From contig NC_009655.1 of the NCBI RefSeq assembly GCF_000017245.1, positions 2,046,001-2,110,000 of the forward strand: a stretch of 64,000 bases of DNA, in the 5' to 3' direction. Numbering within the stretch: the first letter of the stretch is position 1; each line of letters opens with the position of its first letter. The stretch is from Actinobacillus succinogenes 130Z (GTDB taxonomy: Bacteria > Pseudomonadota > Gammaproteobacteria > Enterobacterales > Pasteurellaceae). The position numbers and the translations under genes are program-made. This document shows, piece after piece, positions 18,270 through 27,156 of this stretch. The notes beneath the pieces are model-generated. The model was not told the DNA's origin and searched no databases. It saw only the letters and a program-made list of their open reading frames with translations.

Positions 18270-21074
18270 TTAAGCAAAATGACGGACTTCACCGCTGCCG
18301 TTGACGTTTTCTTCACAGCGCGAACACAGTGCATTTTCGTCTTTGCTGTCGGAGTAATGCCAGCAGCGAGGGCATTTATGGTTAGCGGAACGGATAGCTT
18401 TAATGGCCAAGCCTTGCACTTCCCCTTCCGTTACATCGGCATCGGTTAATGTTTTCACTTCGGCTTTGGAAGTAATCGTCACAAAACGCAATTCATTGCC
18501 TAATTTATTAAGCAATGCGCTGTATTCATCGTTGGCAAAAATAGTCACTTCCGCTTCCAGACCGCCGCCGATCACTTTGTCGTTGCGGGCTTGTTCAAGC
18601 ACGCGGTTGACTTCGTTACGCACGGTAATCACCTGTTGCCAGTAAGCATCGTCGAGTTCTTCGTCGGCATCCAGCGCGAATAAGCCTTCATAGAACTCTT
18701 CGGTAAAGACGAATTCGCCGTGTTCGCCCGGTAAATACCCCCAAATTTCATCTGCGGTAAATGAAAGAATCGGTGCCATCCAGCGAACCAAGGCTTCGGC
18801 GATATGCCATAAAGCGGTTTGGCAGCTGCGACGGGCAAGACTGTCCGCTTTGGTGGTGTATTGGCGGTCTTTGATAATATCCAAATAGAATGAACCCATT
18901 TCGATAGAACAGAATTTCATCAATCGTTGTACCACGGTGTGGAATTGATAATTATCGTACGCCTCTTTAATTTCCTTTTGCGCCCGCAATGCACAATCCA
19001 CCGCCCAGCGATCCAGAGAAATCATCTCTTCCGGTTTTACCGCATCACGTTTCGGATCGAAACCGTTTAAGTTCGCCAGCAAGAAACGGGCAGTATTACG
19101 GATACGACGATAGCTGTCCGCCGCACGTTTTAAAATTTCGTCTGAAACGGTCATTTCGCCGGTATAGTCCGTCGACGCCACCCATAACCGTAAAATATCG
19201 CCGCCGAATTTGTCCATAACTTCTTGCGGCGTCACGATATTACCGATGGATTTCGACATTTTACGGCCCTGACCGTCCACCGTGAAACCGTGGGTCAACA
19301 CCTGTTTGTACGGCGCTTGGTTATCCGTCGCGGTAGAAAGCATTAACGAAGACATAAACCAACCGCGGTGTTGGTCGGAACCTTCAAGGTACATATCCGC
19401 TTCATTGCCGTTAAATTCAGGACGGGATTTCACCACGCTATAATAAGTGGATCCCGAATCGAACCATACGTCCAGAGTGTCCGGCACTTTGCTGTAATCG
19501 GCGGCATCGTCGCCTAATAAATCTTTCGGATCCAAATCCCACCAAGCCTGAATGCCTTTTTGCTCGACTAATTTCGCTACTTCTTCAATCAGTTCAACCG
19601 TACGCGGATGAAGCTGCTCGGTTTCGTTATGGATAAATAACGCCACCGGCACGCCCCAGGTACGTTGACGGGAAATACACCAGTCCGGACGGTTTTCCAC
19701 CATGTTTTCGATACGCGCCTGACCCCAGTCTGGAATCCAGCGTACGTTTTTAATTTCAGACAATGCCTGTCGGCGCAAACCTTGCGTGTCCATACCGATA
19801 AACCATTGTGGCGTGGCACGGAAGATAATCGGCGTTTTGTGACGCCAGCAATGCGGATAACTGTGGCGGATTTTTTCCAATTTCAGCAACGCACCCGTTT
19901 CTTCTAATTTTTCCAGCACTTTACCGTTGGATTCAAACACCCCCAAACCTGCAAAGAACGGCGTTGAGGAAACGAATTTACCGTCGTTACCCACAAGTCC
20001 CGCCATGCCGATATTATATTTACGGGAAACCGCATAGTCGTCCTGACCGTGATCCGGCGCGGTGTGAACCAAACCCGTTCCCCCGTCAAGCGTAACGTGA
20101 TCGCCCAGAATAAACGGTACCTCGTAATCGTAGAACGGATGTTTAAATTGCAATAATTCCAAATCGGAACCTTTGGCAGAACCCAACACTTTCCAGTTTT
20201 CAACGCCGACCGCCTGAGCCACGCTTTCTACGAGATCCGCCGCTAAAATCAGACGTTCATCAGCAAACTGAACGATTTGATATTCCAATTCGGAATTAAG
20301 CGAAATGGCTTTATTGGACGGTAACGTCCAAGGCGTGGTCGTCCAGATAACGGCGGATAATTTGCCTTGTCCTTTTTCCATTAAAACAAACTTATTTTCC
20401 ACCGCACTTTCGTCCGCCGCGGCAAAACGCACATAAATGGACGGTGAAGTGCGGTCTTCATATTCCACTTCCGCTTCCGCCAATGACGACGCACAATCCA
20501 AACACCAGTGAACAGGTTTCGAGCCTTTATATAAATGCCCGTTCGCCACCGCTTTTCCGAAGGCGCGAATAATGTTCGCTTCGGTGTCGAAATTCATGGT
20601 CAAATACGGATTATCCCAATCGCCCAATACGCCTAAACGAATGAAGTCTTTTTTCTGACCTTCCACCTGTTCGCGGGCATATTTACGGCATTCTTCACGA
20701 AATTCCGCCGCCGAGATTTTCTGATTCGGCTTGCCTACCAAAGCTTCCACTTTTAATTCAATCGGCAAACCGTGACAATCCCAACCCGGGATATACGGAC
20801 TGTCAAAACCCAGAGCGGTTTTGGATTTAATAATAATGTCTTTTAAAATTTTATTTACAGCGTGACCGATATGAATATTACCGTTGGCATAAGGAGGACC
20901 GTCATGCAAAATGAACGATTTTTTGCCTTTTGAATAAGCGCGGATTTTCTGATAGAGGTTTTTGTCATACCAGTTTTTTAACATCGCAGGTTCGCGTTTT
21001 GCCAAATCCCCGCGCATCGGAAAACCTGTCGCAGGCAGGTTTAAAGTATTTTTATAGTCGTTAGTTCCAGACAT
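18270..21074 (-). CDS. ileS: Isoleucyl-tRNA synthetase
   Basis: Charges tRNA-Ile; class I synthetase of 934 residues, the full length for the bacterial enzyme. The HIGH motif is in PPYANGNIHIGHAVN and the KMSKS loop in GRKMSKSIGN. The editing (CP1) domain includes IWTTTPWTLPSNKA. A C-terminal zinc module is present (CPRCWHYSD...CSRC). Uptake-signal cores lie inside near 20402 and 20447. It follows ribF by 48 bases. No T-box leader is visible upstream. Confidence 0.98.
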   Translation of the reverse strand: MSGTNDYKNTLNLPATGFPMRGDLAKREPAMLKNWYDKNLYQKIRAYSKGKKSFILHDGPPYANGNIHIGHAVNKILKDIIIKSKTALGFDSPYIPGWDCHGLPIELKVEALVGKPNQKISAAEFREECRKYAREQVEGQKKDFIRLGVLGDWDNPYLTMNFDTEANIIRAFGKAVANGHLYKGSKPVHWCLDCASSLAEAEVEYEDRTSPSIYVRFAAADESAVENKFVLMEKGQGKLSAVIWTTTPWTLPSNKAISLNSELEYQIVQFADERLILAADLVESVAQAVGVENWKVLGSAKGSDLELLQFKHPFYDYEVPFILGDHVTLDGGTGLVHTAPDHGQDDYAVSRKYNIGMAGLVGNDGKFVSSTPFFAGLGVFESNGKVLEKLEETGALLKLEKIRHSYPHCWRHKTPIIFRATPQWFIGMDTQGLRRQALSEIKNVRWIPDWGQARIENMVENRPDWCISRQRTWGVPVALFIHNETEQLHPRTVELIEEVAKLVEQKGIQAWWDLDPKDLLGDDAADYSKVPDTLDVWFDSGSTYYSVVKSRPEFNGNEADMYLEGSDQHRGWFMSSLMLSTATDNQAPYKQVLTHGFTVDGQGRKMSKSIGNIVTPQEVMDKFGGDILRLWVASTDYTGEMTVSDEILKRAADSYRRIRNTARFLLANLNGFDPKRDAVKPEEMISLDRWAVDCALRAQKEIKEAYDNYQFHTVVQRLMKFCSIEMGSFYLDIIKDRQYTTKADSLARRSCQTALWHIAEALVRWMAPILSFTADEIWGYLPGEHGEFVFTEEFYEGLFALDADEELDDAYWQQVITVRNEVNRVLEQARNDKVIGGGLEAEVTIFANDEYSALLNKLGNELRFVTITSKAEVKTLTDADVTEGEVQGLAIKAIRSANHKCPRCWHYSDSKDENALCSRCEENVNGSGEVRHFA

Positions 21075-21122
21075 TTTTTCGTACCGTTGTAAATAAAAAA
21101 TCTTGTTATTGAAATAGCAGAA

Positions 21123-22076
21123 TCAACCGTTCTGTTTAAAATAATCTTTCGCCGTTAAAGCGTCTTGCCGGATTTGTGCTTGCAGTGCGTCCAGTGACGG
21201 AAATTTCACTTCGTTGCGGATTTTTTTACAGAACTCCACCGAAATGGTTTGTCCGTATAAATCACTATTAAAATCAAACAGATGCACTTCAAGTAATTGT
21301 TTCACCCCATCCACCGTCGGGCGTTGTCCGATATTCGCAATTCCTTCGAAAATCCGACCGCACTTTTCACCCCGTACATCGGCTTCACACCGGACTTTCA
21401 CCGCATATACGCCTTTCACCGGATTAACTTGTCGTTGCAAACGGATATTTGCCGTCGGAAAACCGATGGTACGACCCAATTTTTTCCCGTGCACCACTTT
21501 GCCGAAAATACGGTAAGGTCGTCCGAGCAGACTTTCCGCTAAAGCGAGATTATCGTCCGCTAAAGCGGTGCGAATCGCCGTGCTGCTGATTCGCTGTTCA
21601 CACAAATGAAAGGTGCTGTTATCTTCCACCGTAAAACCGAATTTCGAACCCGATTGTTGCAACAAGGTAAAATCCCCTTCCCGATTAGCGCCGAAACGGA
21701 AATCGTCGCCGATGCTCAAAAAGCTGACGTTCAGCTTGCGCACCAACCATTGGCAAATAAACTCTTCCGCGGTTAATGTCGCAAAAGTGCGGTCGAATTT
21801 TACGCAAATTACAAAATCTACGCCGGCCTCATCCAAATAATGCAGTTTATCGCGCAACCGCATTAAGCGTGCCGGCGCCCGCTCGCCCTGAAAATATTCC
21901 CGCGGTTGCGGTTCAAATAACATGACGACCACAGGCAGATTCAGACTGTCCGCTTTTTCACGCAAATGCCGCAATACCGCCTGATGTCCGAGATGCACGC
22001 CGTCAAAATTACCAATGGTTAACGCACAATGTTCAAAATTTTGTTGCAGATTGCGCATGCCGCGAATCAATTGCAT
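21123..22076 (-). CDS. ribF: Bifunctional riboflavin kinase / FMN adenylyltransferase
   Basis: Makes FMN and FAD from riboflavin. 317 residues. The N-terminal nucleotidyltransferase domain has GNFDGVHLGHQAVL and the SSTAIR signature; the C-terminal kinase domain has GKVVHGKKLGRTIGFPTANI. It heads the ribF-ileS-lspA-ispH cluster. Its start at 22074-22076 has little ribosome-site sequence. I see no FMN riboswitch upstream. Uptake-signal cores lie inside near 21356 and 21785. Confidence 0.95.
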   Translation of the reverse strand: MQLIRGMRNLQQNFEHCALTIGNFDGVHLGHQAVLRHLREKADSLNLPVVVMLFEPQPREYFQGERAPARLMRLRDKLHYLDEAGVDFVICVKFDRTFATLTAEEFICQWLVRKLNVSFLSIGDDFRFGANREGDFTLLQQSGSKFGFTVEDNSTFHLCEQRISSTAIRTALADDNLALAESLLGRPYRIFGKVVHGKKLGRTIGFPTANIRLQRQVNPVKGVYAVKVRCEADVRGEKCGRIFEGIANIGQRPTVDGVKQLLEVHLFDFNSDLYGQTISVEFCKKIRNEVKFPSLDALQAQIRQDALTAKDYFKQNG

Positions 22077-22252
22077 TGAGTGAAAATCCGTTCAGAGAGT
22101 TTAAAGCCAAAATAATGCGGTATTATACGCATAAATCCGGCAAGATTAAAGCTGAGGTTTACGCGGATGAAAACCTATATGCGGTAAAATTACCGGAAAG
22201 AGACGCGCTTACCCGAATTAACAGGGCAATATGTAAAAAACTTATAAAAAAA

Positions 22253-22292
22253 CGACCGCACTTTATACGAATCGATATATAAAGTGCGGTCG
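22253..22292 (-). terminator. nfsA terminator made of paired uptake signals
   Basis: Perfect 15-base inverted repeat CGACCGCACTTTATA / TATAAAGTGCGGTCG with a short loop, 6 bases after the nfsA stop. On the minus strand it is followed by a run of seven T (complement of aaaaaaa). Confidence 0.9.
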
Positions 22293-22298
22293 AAACAT

Positions 22299-23018
22299 TT
22301 AACGTTTCAGGAATCCCTGTTGTTGGAAGAACGGCAAAATTTGCGGACGTACGGCATGATCCAAGGTGCGGTGAATAGCGTCCTGCCATTGCTGAGGTTC
22401 ACCGGTACGCGCCTGATAATACGCCGCCATTTCGGCGTTATAATCCGCCAGAACGCTTTCATCCAGCGGCTGATAACGGTTTTCATGACACATCAACGGA
22501 CGTGGCAGACGGGGTTTTAACCCCGGCTCCTGTGCCGGATAGCCCAGACACATTCCTACTAACGGCACGCAGAATTCCGGCAGATTTAACGCCTTCGCCG
22601 CCGTTTCAATGCCGTTACGCAATGCGCCGATATACACTCCGCCTAAGCCGAGAGATTCCGCCGCCAGCAACACATTTTGCGCCATAATTCCCGTATCCAC
22701 TGCACCGATAACGCTGACTTCCGCCCAATCCAGTTGAGCTTCAGGGTCGAGTCGGCGATGTTTATTGAAATCGATGCAAAATACCAAAAATTCCGCGCAT
22801 TCCGTTACATACGCCATACCGGAAGCCTCCCGTAAAGTTTGGCGGATAGTGCGATCCGTTACCCGAATAATGGTGACGCACTGCAGATTATTTGAAGAAG
22901 AGGCCCGGCGGGCGGCGTCGATTAACTGTACGAATGTTTCTTCGGAAATCGGTTGATCTGTGAATTGACGAATGGAACGATGGGATAAAATCGTGTCTAA
23001 AGTCGGTTTGCTTTGCAT
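22299..23018 (-). CDS. nfsA: Oxygen-insensitive NADPH nitroreductase NfsA
   Basis: FMN flavoprotein of 239 residues that reduces nitro-compounds and quinones with NADPH. It matches E. coli NfsA along its length from memory: HRSIRQFTDQPIS, LQCVTIIRVTD, DTGIMAQNVLLAAESLGLGGVYIGALRNGIE, LPLVGMCLGYPA-like sequence and KPRLPRPLMCHENRYQPLD. It is a single gene with its own terminator, between uvrA and ribF. Confidence 0.9.
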   Translation of the reverse strand: MQSKPTLDTILSHRSIRQFTDQPISEETFVQLIDAARRASSSNNLQCVTIIRVTDRTIRQTLREASGMAYVTECAEFLVFCIDFNKHRRLDPEAQLDWAEVSVIGAVDTGIMAQNVLLAAESLGLGGVYIGALRNGIETAAKALNLPEFCVPLVGMCLGYPAQEPGLKPRLPRPLMCHENRYQPLDESVLADYNAEMAAYYQARTGEPQQWQDAIHRTLDHAVRPQILPFFQQQGFLKR

Positions 23019-23167
23019 AATATTTCTTCTTTTGATTGATTAAGTGATGACGGCCGTTCTTTCGCCGGTTGTCCGCCGGAAATAAAAGTGCGGTCACCAA
23101 CAACGACGTTTTTTATTATCGTCGTCATTTCACCGCCTTCGTTTCAATGGCAAACAAAACCCTGTTA

Positions 23168-25996
23168 TTACTGCGTCAACATCGGGTTTAAAAAACGTGC
23201 CGTGTGCGAATGCGGATCTTTTGCCACTTGTTCCGGTGTACCGGTGGCGATAATTTCACCGCCGCCGTTACCGCCTTCCGGACCGAGATCCACTATCCAG
23301 TCGGCGGTTTTTATCACATCCAGATTATGTTCGATCACCACGATAGTATTGCCCTGATCACGCAAACGATGCAACACTTCCAGCAACTGCTTGATATCGG
23401 CGAAATGTAAGCCGGTAGTCGGTTCGTCCAGCACATAAAGAGTTTTGCCCGTATCGCGCTTCGATAACTCGGTAGCTAATTTTACCCGCTGGGCTTCACC
23501 GCCGGAAAGCGTAGTGGAAGACTGACCGAGACGGATATAAGACAAGCCCACGTCCATCAGCGTTTGTAATTTACGCGCAATGGCGGGAATCGCATCAAAA
23601 AATTCGCGCGCTTCTTCCACCGTCATATCCAGCACTTGGTGAATAGTTTTACCTTTATAACGGATTTCCAAGGTTTCACGGTTATAGCGTTTTCCTTTAC
23701 ATTGGTCGCACGGTACATAAACGTCCGGCAGAAAGTGCATTTCCACTTTGATAACACCGTCGCCCTGACAGGCTTCACAGCGTCCGCCCCGCACGTTAAA
23801 ACTGAAACGTCCCGGGTTATAACCGCGCGCCCGGGATTCCGGTACGCCGGCAAATAATTCGCGAATCGGCGTAAACAAACCGGTGTACGTCGCCGGATTG
23901 GAACGCGGCGTGCGTCCGATCGGGCTTTGGTCGATATTAATGACTTTATCGAAATGTTCCAGTCCTTCAATAGATTTATACGGCGCAAAATCAATGTTAT
24001 CCGCCCGATTCAGCGCGTTTTGCGCCAACGGAAATAAAGTATCGTTAATTAAAGTGGATTTGCCCGAACCCGACACGCCCGTAATACAGGTAAACAGCCC
24101 CACCGGAATTTCCAGATTAACGGATTTCAGATTATTTCCCGTCGCGCCGTTCAAGCGCAGAATTTTCTTCTTGTTAAGTGCGGTCCGTTTTGACGGAATT
24201 TCGATTTTTTCTTTGCCTGACAGGAATTGACCCGTAACGGAATTCGGGTTCGCCATAATTTGTTCGGCGTTACCCTGCGCGATAATCTCACCGCCGTGCA
24301 CACCGGCGCCCGGACCGATATCGATAATATGATCTGCCGCTCGAATGGCGTCTTCGTCATGTTCCACCACAATCACGGTATTCCCTAAATTGCGCAAATG
24401 AATCAAGGTGTTGAGCAAGCGTTCGTTATCCCGTTGGTGCAATCCGATAGACGGTTCGTCCAGTACGTACATGACGCCTACCAACCCCGCCCCGATTTGA
24501 CTGGCTAAACGAATACGTTGCGCTTCACCGCCGGAAAGGGTTTCCGCCGAGCGGGAAAGAGAAAGATAATTCAGCCCCACATTAACCAGAAACGACAAAC
24601 GTTCTTTAATTTCTTTCAGAATTTTTTCCGCAATTTGGGCTTTTTGTCCCGCTAACGCCATTTTTTCAAAAAACGCCAGCGCATCGCCGATACTCATTTC
24701 CGCAATATCCGGCAGGTTGGTTTGTCCGATGTACACATGGCGGGCTTCAGGCCGTAAACGGGACCCGCAGCAATCCTTACAAGGACGGGTACTGATGTTT
24801 TTCGCCAATTCTTCCCGTACGGACATGGATTCCGTTTCTTTGTAACGACGCGTCATGTTATTCAAAATACCTTCGAAAGGATGGCGACGCACCACGCTAT
24901 CGCCGCGATCGTTCAAATAAACGAATTCGATTTCCTCATTGCCGGAACCGTACAACACAATGTCGCGTATTTTTTTCGGTAAACTCTCGAAAGGCGCTTC
25001 AAGGTCAAAATGGTAATGGCTGCTCAGGGATTTCATCATTTGATAATAATAGAAATTACGGCGATCCCAGCCCTTCACCGCTCCGCTTGCCAGAGAAATC
25101 CCCGGGTGTTGCACTACACGCGCTTCGTCAAAATACTGTTCGACGCCCAAACCGTCGCAGGTCGGGCAAGCGCCGGCGGGGTTGTTAAACGAAAACAGGC
25201 GCGGTTCCAGTTCCGGCACGGAATAACCGCAATGCGGGCAGGCGAAATTAGCGGAAAAAACCAATTCTTCCGCTTTCGAATCGTCCATTGAGGCCACCAC
25301 CGCCGTACCGCCGGATAATTCCAGCGTCGTTTCAAAAGATTCCGCTAATCTTGTAGCTAAATCCGACCGCACTTTGAATCGATCCACCACGACTTCTATG
25401 CTGTGTTTTTTCTGTAATTCCAGCTTCGGCGGATCGGACAGATCACAAATTTCGCCGTCAATTCGGGCACGGATATACCCCTGCGCGGCAATCTGTTCTA
25501 ATATTTTAACATGTTCGCCCTTACGCGCTTTCACTACCGGCGCCAACAACATCATACGGCTTTCTTCCGGCAAGCTCAGTACTTTATCCACCATTTGCGA
25601 GATGGTTTGCGCCGCTAACGGTACATTATGGTGAGGACAACGCGGCTCACCCACCCGGGCAAACAGTAAACGCAAATAATCGTGAATTTCCGTCACGGTT
25701 CCCACCGTAGAACGGGGATTATGCGAGGTGGATTTTTGTTCGATGGAAATTGCCGGTGACAGCCCTTCAATACTGTCTACATCCGGCTTTTCCATTAATG
25801 ATAAAAACTGACGGGCATAAGCGGACAGACTTTCCACGTAACGCCGCTGTCCTTCCGCATATAGAGTATCAAAAGCCAGCGAGGATTTTCCCGAGCCGGA
25901 TAACCCGGTGATGACGATAAGTTTGTCGCGGGGAATGGTGAGATTGATATTTTTTAAGTTGTGAGTACGCGCTCCCCGAATGTCGATTTGATCCAT
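23168..25996 (-). CDS. uvrA: Excinuclease ABC subunit A
   Basis: Damage-recognition ATPase of nucleotide excision repair, 942 residues. Two ABC ATPase modules are present, with Walker A loops ITGLSGSGKSSLAF and VTGVSGSGKSTLIND. Zinc modules are CPHCGYS...CPTCDGLG and CEACQGDG...CDQCKGKRYN. The frame starts 9 codons earlier, but ATG 25994-25996 begins the family sequence MDQIDIRGARTHNLKN. It is divergent from ssb with a LexA-type box between them, as in E. coli. Uptake-signal cores lie inside near 24175 and 25367. Confidence 0.98.
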   Translation of the reverse strand: MDQIDIRGARTHNLKNINLTIPRDKLIVITGLSGSGKSSLAFDTLYAEGQRRYVESLSAYARQFLSLMEKPDVDSIEGLSPAISIEQKSTSHNPRSTVGTVTEIHDYLRLLFARVGEPRCPHHNVPLAAQTISQMVDKVLSLPEESRMMLLAPVVKARKGEHVKILEQIAAQGYIRARIDGEICDLSDPPKLELQKKHSIEVVVDRFKVRSDLATRLAESFETTLELSGGTAVVASMDDSKAEELVFSANFACPHCGYSVPELEPRLFSFNNPAGACPTCDGLGVEQYFDEARVVQHPGISLASGAVKGWDRRNFYYYQMMKSLSSHYHFDLEAPFESLPKKIRDIVLYGSGNEEIEFVYLNDRGDSVVRRHPFEGILNNMTRRYKETESMSVREELAKNISTRPCKDCCGSRLRPEARHVYIGQTNLPDIAEMSIGDALAFFEKMALAGQKAQIAEKILKEIKERLSFLVNVGLNYLSLSRSAETLSGGEAQRIRLASQIGAGLVGVMYVLDEPSIGLHQRDNERLLNTLIHLRNLGNTVIVVEHDEDAIRAADHIIDIGPGAGVHGGEIIAQGNAEQIMANPNSVTGQFLSGKEKIEIPSKRTALNKKKILRLNGATGNNLKSVNLEIPVGLFTCITGVSGSGKSTLINDTLFPLAQNALNRADNIDFAPYKSIEGLEHFDKVINIDQSPIGRTPRSNPATYTGLFTPIRELFAGVPESRARGYNPGRFSFNVRGGRCEACQGDGVIKVEMHFLPDVYVPCDQCKGKRYNRETLEIRYKGKTIHQVLDMTVEEAREFFDAIPAIARKLQTLMDVGLSYIRLGQSSTTLSGGEAQRVKLATELSKRDTGKTLYVLDEPTTGLHFADIKQLLEVLHRLRDQGNTIVVIEHNLDVIKTADWIVDLGPEGGNGGGEIIATGTPEQVAKDPHSHTARFLNPMLTQ

Positions 25997-26055
25997 TTTT
26001 AGTCCAGTTAAAATCAATACCAAAAAATTGGAATGATTATCTCATATTTTTAAAT

Positions 26056-26071
26056 CTGTTAAAATATTCAG
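26056..26071. promoter_or_regulatory. LexA (SOS) box between uvrA and ssb
   Basis: The 16-mer CTGTTAAAATATTCAG keeps the invariant CTG...CAG ends and A/T-rich centre of the gamma-proteobacterial LexA operator. It lies 60 bases upstream of uvrA and 77 bases upstream of ssb, so it could control both. Confidence 0.8.
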
Positions 26072-26147
26072 TGAAAATTTATAGATCTTTTTTTGAAATT
26101 CAGGCAGAATAGACCGCACTTTTAAAAAGAATATTTAGGAGAAAATC

Positions 26148-26627
26148 ATGGCAGGCGTTAATAAAGTTATCATCGTTGGTCGTTTAGGAAACGACCCTGA
26201 AATTCGCACCATGCCAAACGGAGAAGCCGTTGCCAATATCAGCGTAGCGACCAGTGAAAGCTGGAACGATCGTAATACCGGCGAACGTCGTGAAGTGACG
26301 GAATGGCACCGTATCGTATTCTACCGCCGTCAAGCGGAAATCGTAGGCGAATATTTACGCAAAGGCTCGCAAATTTACGTGGAGGGCCGTTTACGTACGC
26401 GTAAATGGCAGGATCAAAACGGGCAGGATCGCTACACCACTGAAATTCAGGGCGATGTCATGCAAATGCTGGACAGCCGCAACAGCCAAGGCGGTGATTT
26501 TGCACCGCAAAACACAGCGCCACAACAATATTCCCGTTCATCGGCTCCGCGTCAACAAACCGCACCTAAACCGGCAGCTCAGCCGGAACCGCCAATGGAT
26601 AATTTTGACGACGATATTCCGTTTTAA
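26148..26627 (+). CDS. ssb: Single-stranded DNA-binding protein
   Basis: OB-fold protein of 159 residues that coats single-stranded DNA in replication and repair. The N-terminal OB domain (NKVIIVGRLGNDPEIRT, EWHRIVFY) occupies about residues 1-110, followed by a Q/P-rich linker and the acidic partner-binding tip DDDIPF. TAGGAGAAAATC precedes the ATG. It is divergent from uvrA. Confidence 0.97.
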   Translation: MAGVNKVIIVGRLGNDPEIRTMPNGEAVANISVATSESWNDRNTGERREVTEWHRIVFYRRQAEIVGEYLRKGSQIYVEGRLRTRKWQDQNGQDRYTTEIQGDVMQMLDSRNSQGGDFAPQNTAPQQYSRSSAPRQQTAPKPAAQPEPPMDNFDDDIPF

Positions 26628-26640
26628 TCCAATGATATGC

Positions 26641-26677
26641 GAATAAAAAATCTCGGACAAACCGGGATTTTTTATTC
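26641..26677. terminator. Bidirectional terminator between ssb and the DUF1232 gene
   Basis: Near-perfect inverted repeat GAATAAAAAATCTCGG / CCGGGATTTTTTATTC with a 5-base loop, starting 14 bases after the ssb stop. A-run and T-run flanks suit both strands. Confidence 0.85.
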
Positions 26678-26681
26678 GCCG

Positions 26682-26840
26682 TCACGTTTTCATCAAAAGC
26701 CGAATCAACAATATAATCGCCGCCGCATCATCCACCAATCCCAAAGGACCTAAAACCGCTTCGGGTAAAATATCAACAGGGCTTAGCAGATAAATTAAAA
26801 TTACGATGATTTTTAATAAGTTAACTTTGTTCATAAGCAT
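26682..26840 (-). CDS. Short DUF1232 (YkvA-like) membrane protein
   Basis: About 50-52 residues from ATG 26840 (or ATG 26834). It has the minimal DUF1232 signature of a hydrophobic stretch LLKIIVILIYLLSPVDILPE followed by LGLVDDAAAIILLIRLL; SPVDILP and LGLVDD are the family hallmarks. The function is unknown. The frame continues upstream to 27026, but that part runs antisense-frame through the duplicated plsY tail and is not coding. An uptake-signal core lies just upstream at about 26869. No strong ribosome site is seen. Confidence 0.7.
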   Translation of the reverse strand: MLMNKVNLLKIIVILIYLLSPVDILPEAVLGPLGLVDDAAAIILLIRLLMKT

Positions 26841-26883
26841 CTTAAAGCACTTAACGTACGTAAAAGTGCGGTCGTTTTTGCTC

Positions 26884-27032
26884 TTATTTTTTATTTGATT
26901 TTTTGCCCCAGATTCGCTCTTCCTGACCGCGCCAGAGACGTTGAATATTATCATGGCGACGATACACAAGCAGACAGCGGACAAGTGCGACGGGGAAGGT
27001 AAATTCGGGACGGAACCGCCACACATATAGTA
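26884..27032 (-). pseudogene. Duplicated 3' end of plsY (copy 1)
   Basis: About 145 bases nearly identical to the last part of plsY at 28122-28270, with roughly ten mismatches. It encodes YVWRFRPEFTFPVALV and then on to GKKSNKK and a stop, in the same strand and phase as plsY. It lacks a start and is probably untranslated. It sits directly before the DUF1232 gene, the position the native plsY tail would have had before the insertion. Confidence 0.85.
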
Positions 27033-27035
27033 AAC

Positions 27036-27059
27036 GCAGGGTGGCTTGCCAGCCCACCG
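27036..27059. repeat. GGTGGC..GCC..CCACC palindromic repeat unit
   Basis: The sequence gcagggtggcttgccagcccaccg is an imperfect palindrome of the same type as the units between leuB-leuC and leuC-leuD (53519-53645, 55071-55139). It lies at the edge of the foreign insert. Confidence 0.6.
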
Positions 27060-27067
27060 TTTTGTTT

Positions 27068-27079
27068 TTCAGACGGCAT
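27068..27079 (-). repeat. Neisseria-type DNA uptake sequence (12-mer)
   Basis: Exact reverse complement of ATGCCGTCTGAA, the AT-DUS of Neisseria meningitidis/gonorrhoeae. It is not a Pasteurellaceae uptake signal. Two more copies lie within 80 bases. Confidence 0.85.
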
Positions 27080-27120
27080 AAAGAAACACCGTATCTTTTG
27101 TTAGCTATGCCCACTATAGA

Positions 27121-27155
27121 ATGCCGTCTGAAAATGGGTTTCAGACGGCGTTTTT
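27121..27155 (+). terminator. Neisseria-style terminator built from an inverted DUS pair
   Basis: The 12-mer ATGCCGTCTGAA (27121-27132) is followed by the inverted core TTCAGACGGC (27140-27149). Together they form an 11-base perfect stem (GCCGTCTGAAA / TTTCAGACGGC) with loop ATGGG, then GTTTTTATT. This is the classic neisserial terminator layout. No intact plus-strand gene precedes it here, so it is probably a relic of the donor DNA. Confidence 0.85.
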
Positions 27156-27156
27156 A

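Noticed and set aside
22077..22252. FMN riboswitch upstream of ribF
   Set aside because: No conserved RFN-type sequence or set of helices seen.
22076..22282. 68-codon plus-strand frame between ribF and nfsA
   Set aside because: No recognisable family or good ribosome site; its 3' end runs through the nfsA terminator hairpin.
26884..27114. 76-codon minus-strand frame ending in the plsY-like tail
   Set aside because: Its first part is repeat DNA and neisserial uptake sequence; only the plsY fragment is meaningful, so it is listed as a duplicated gene end.
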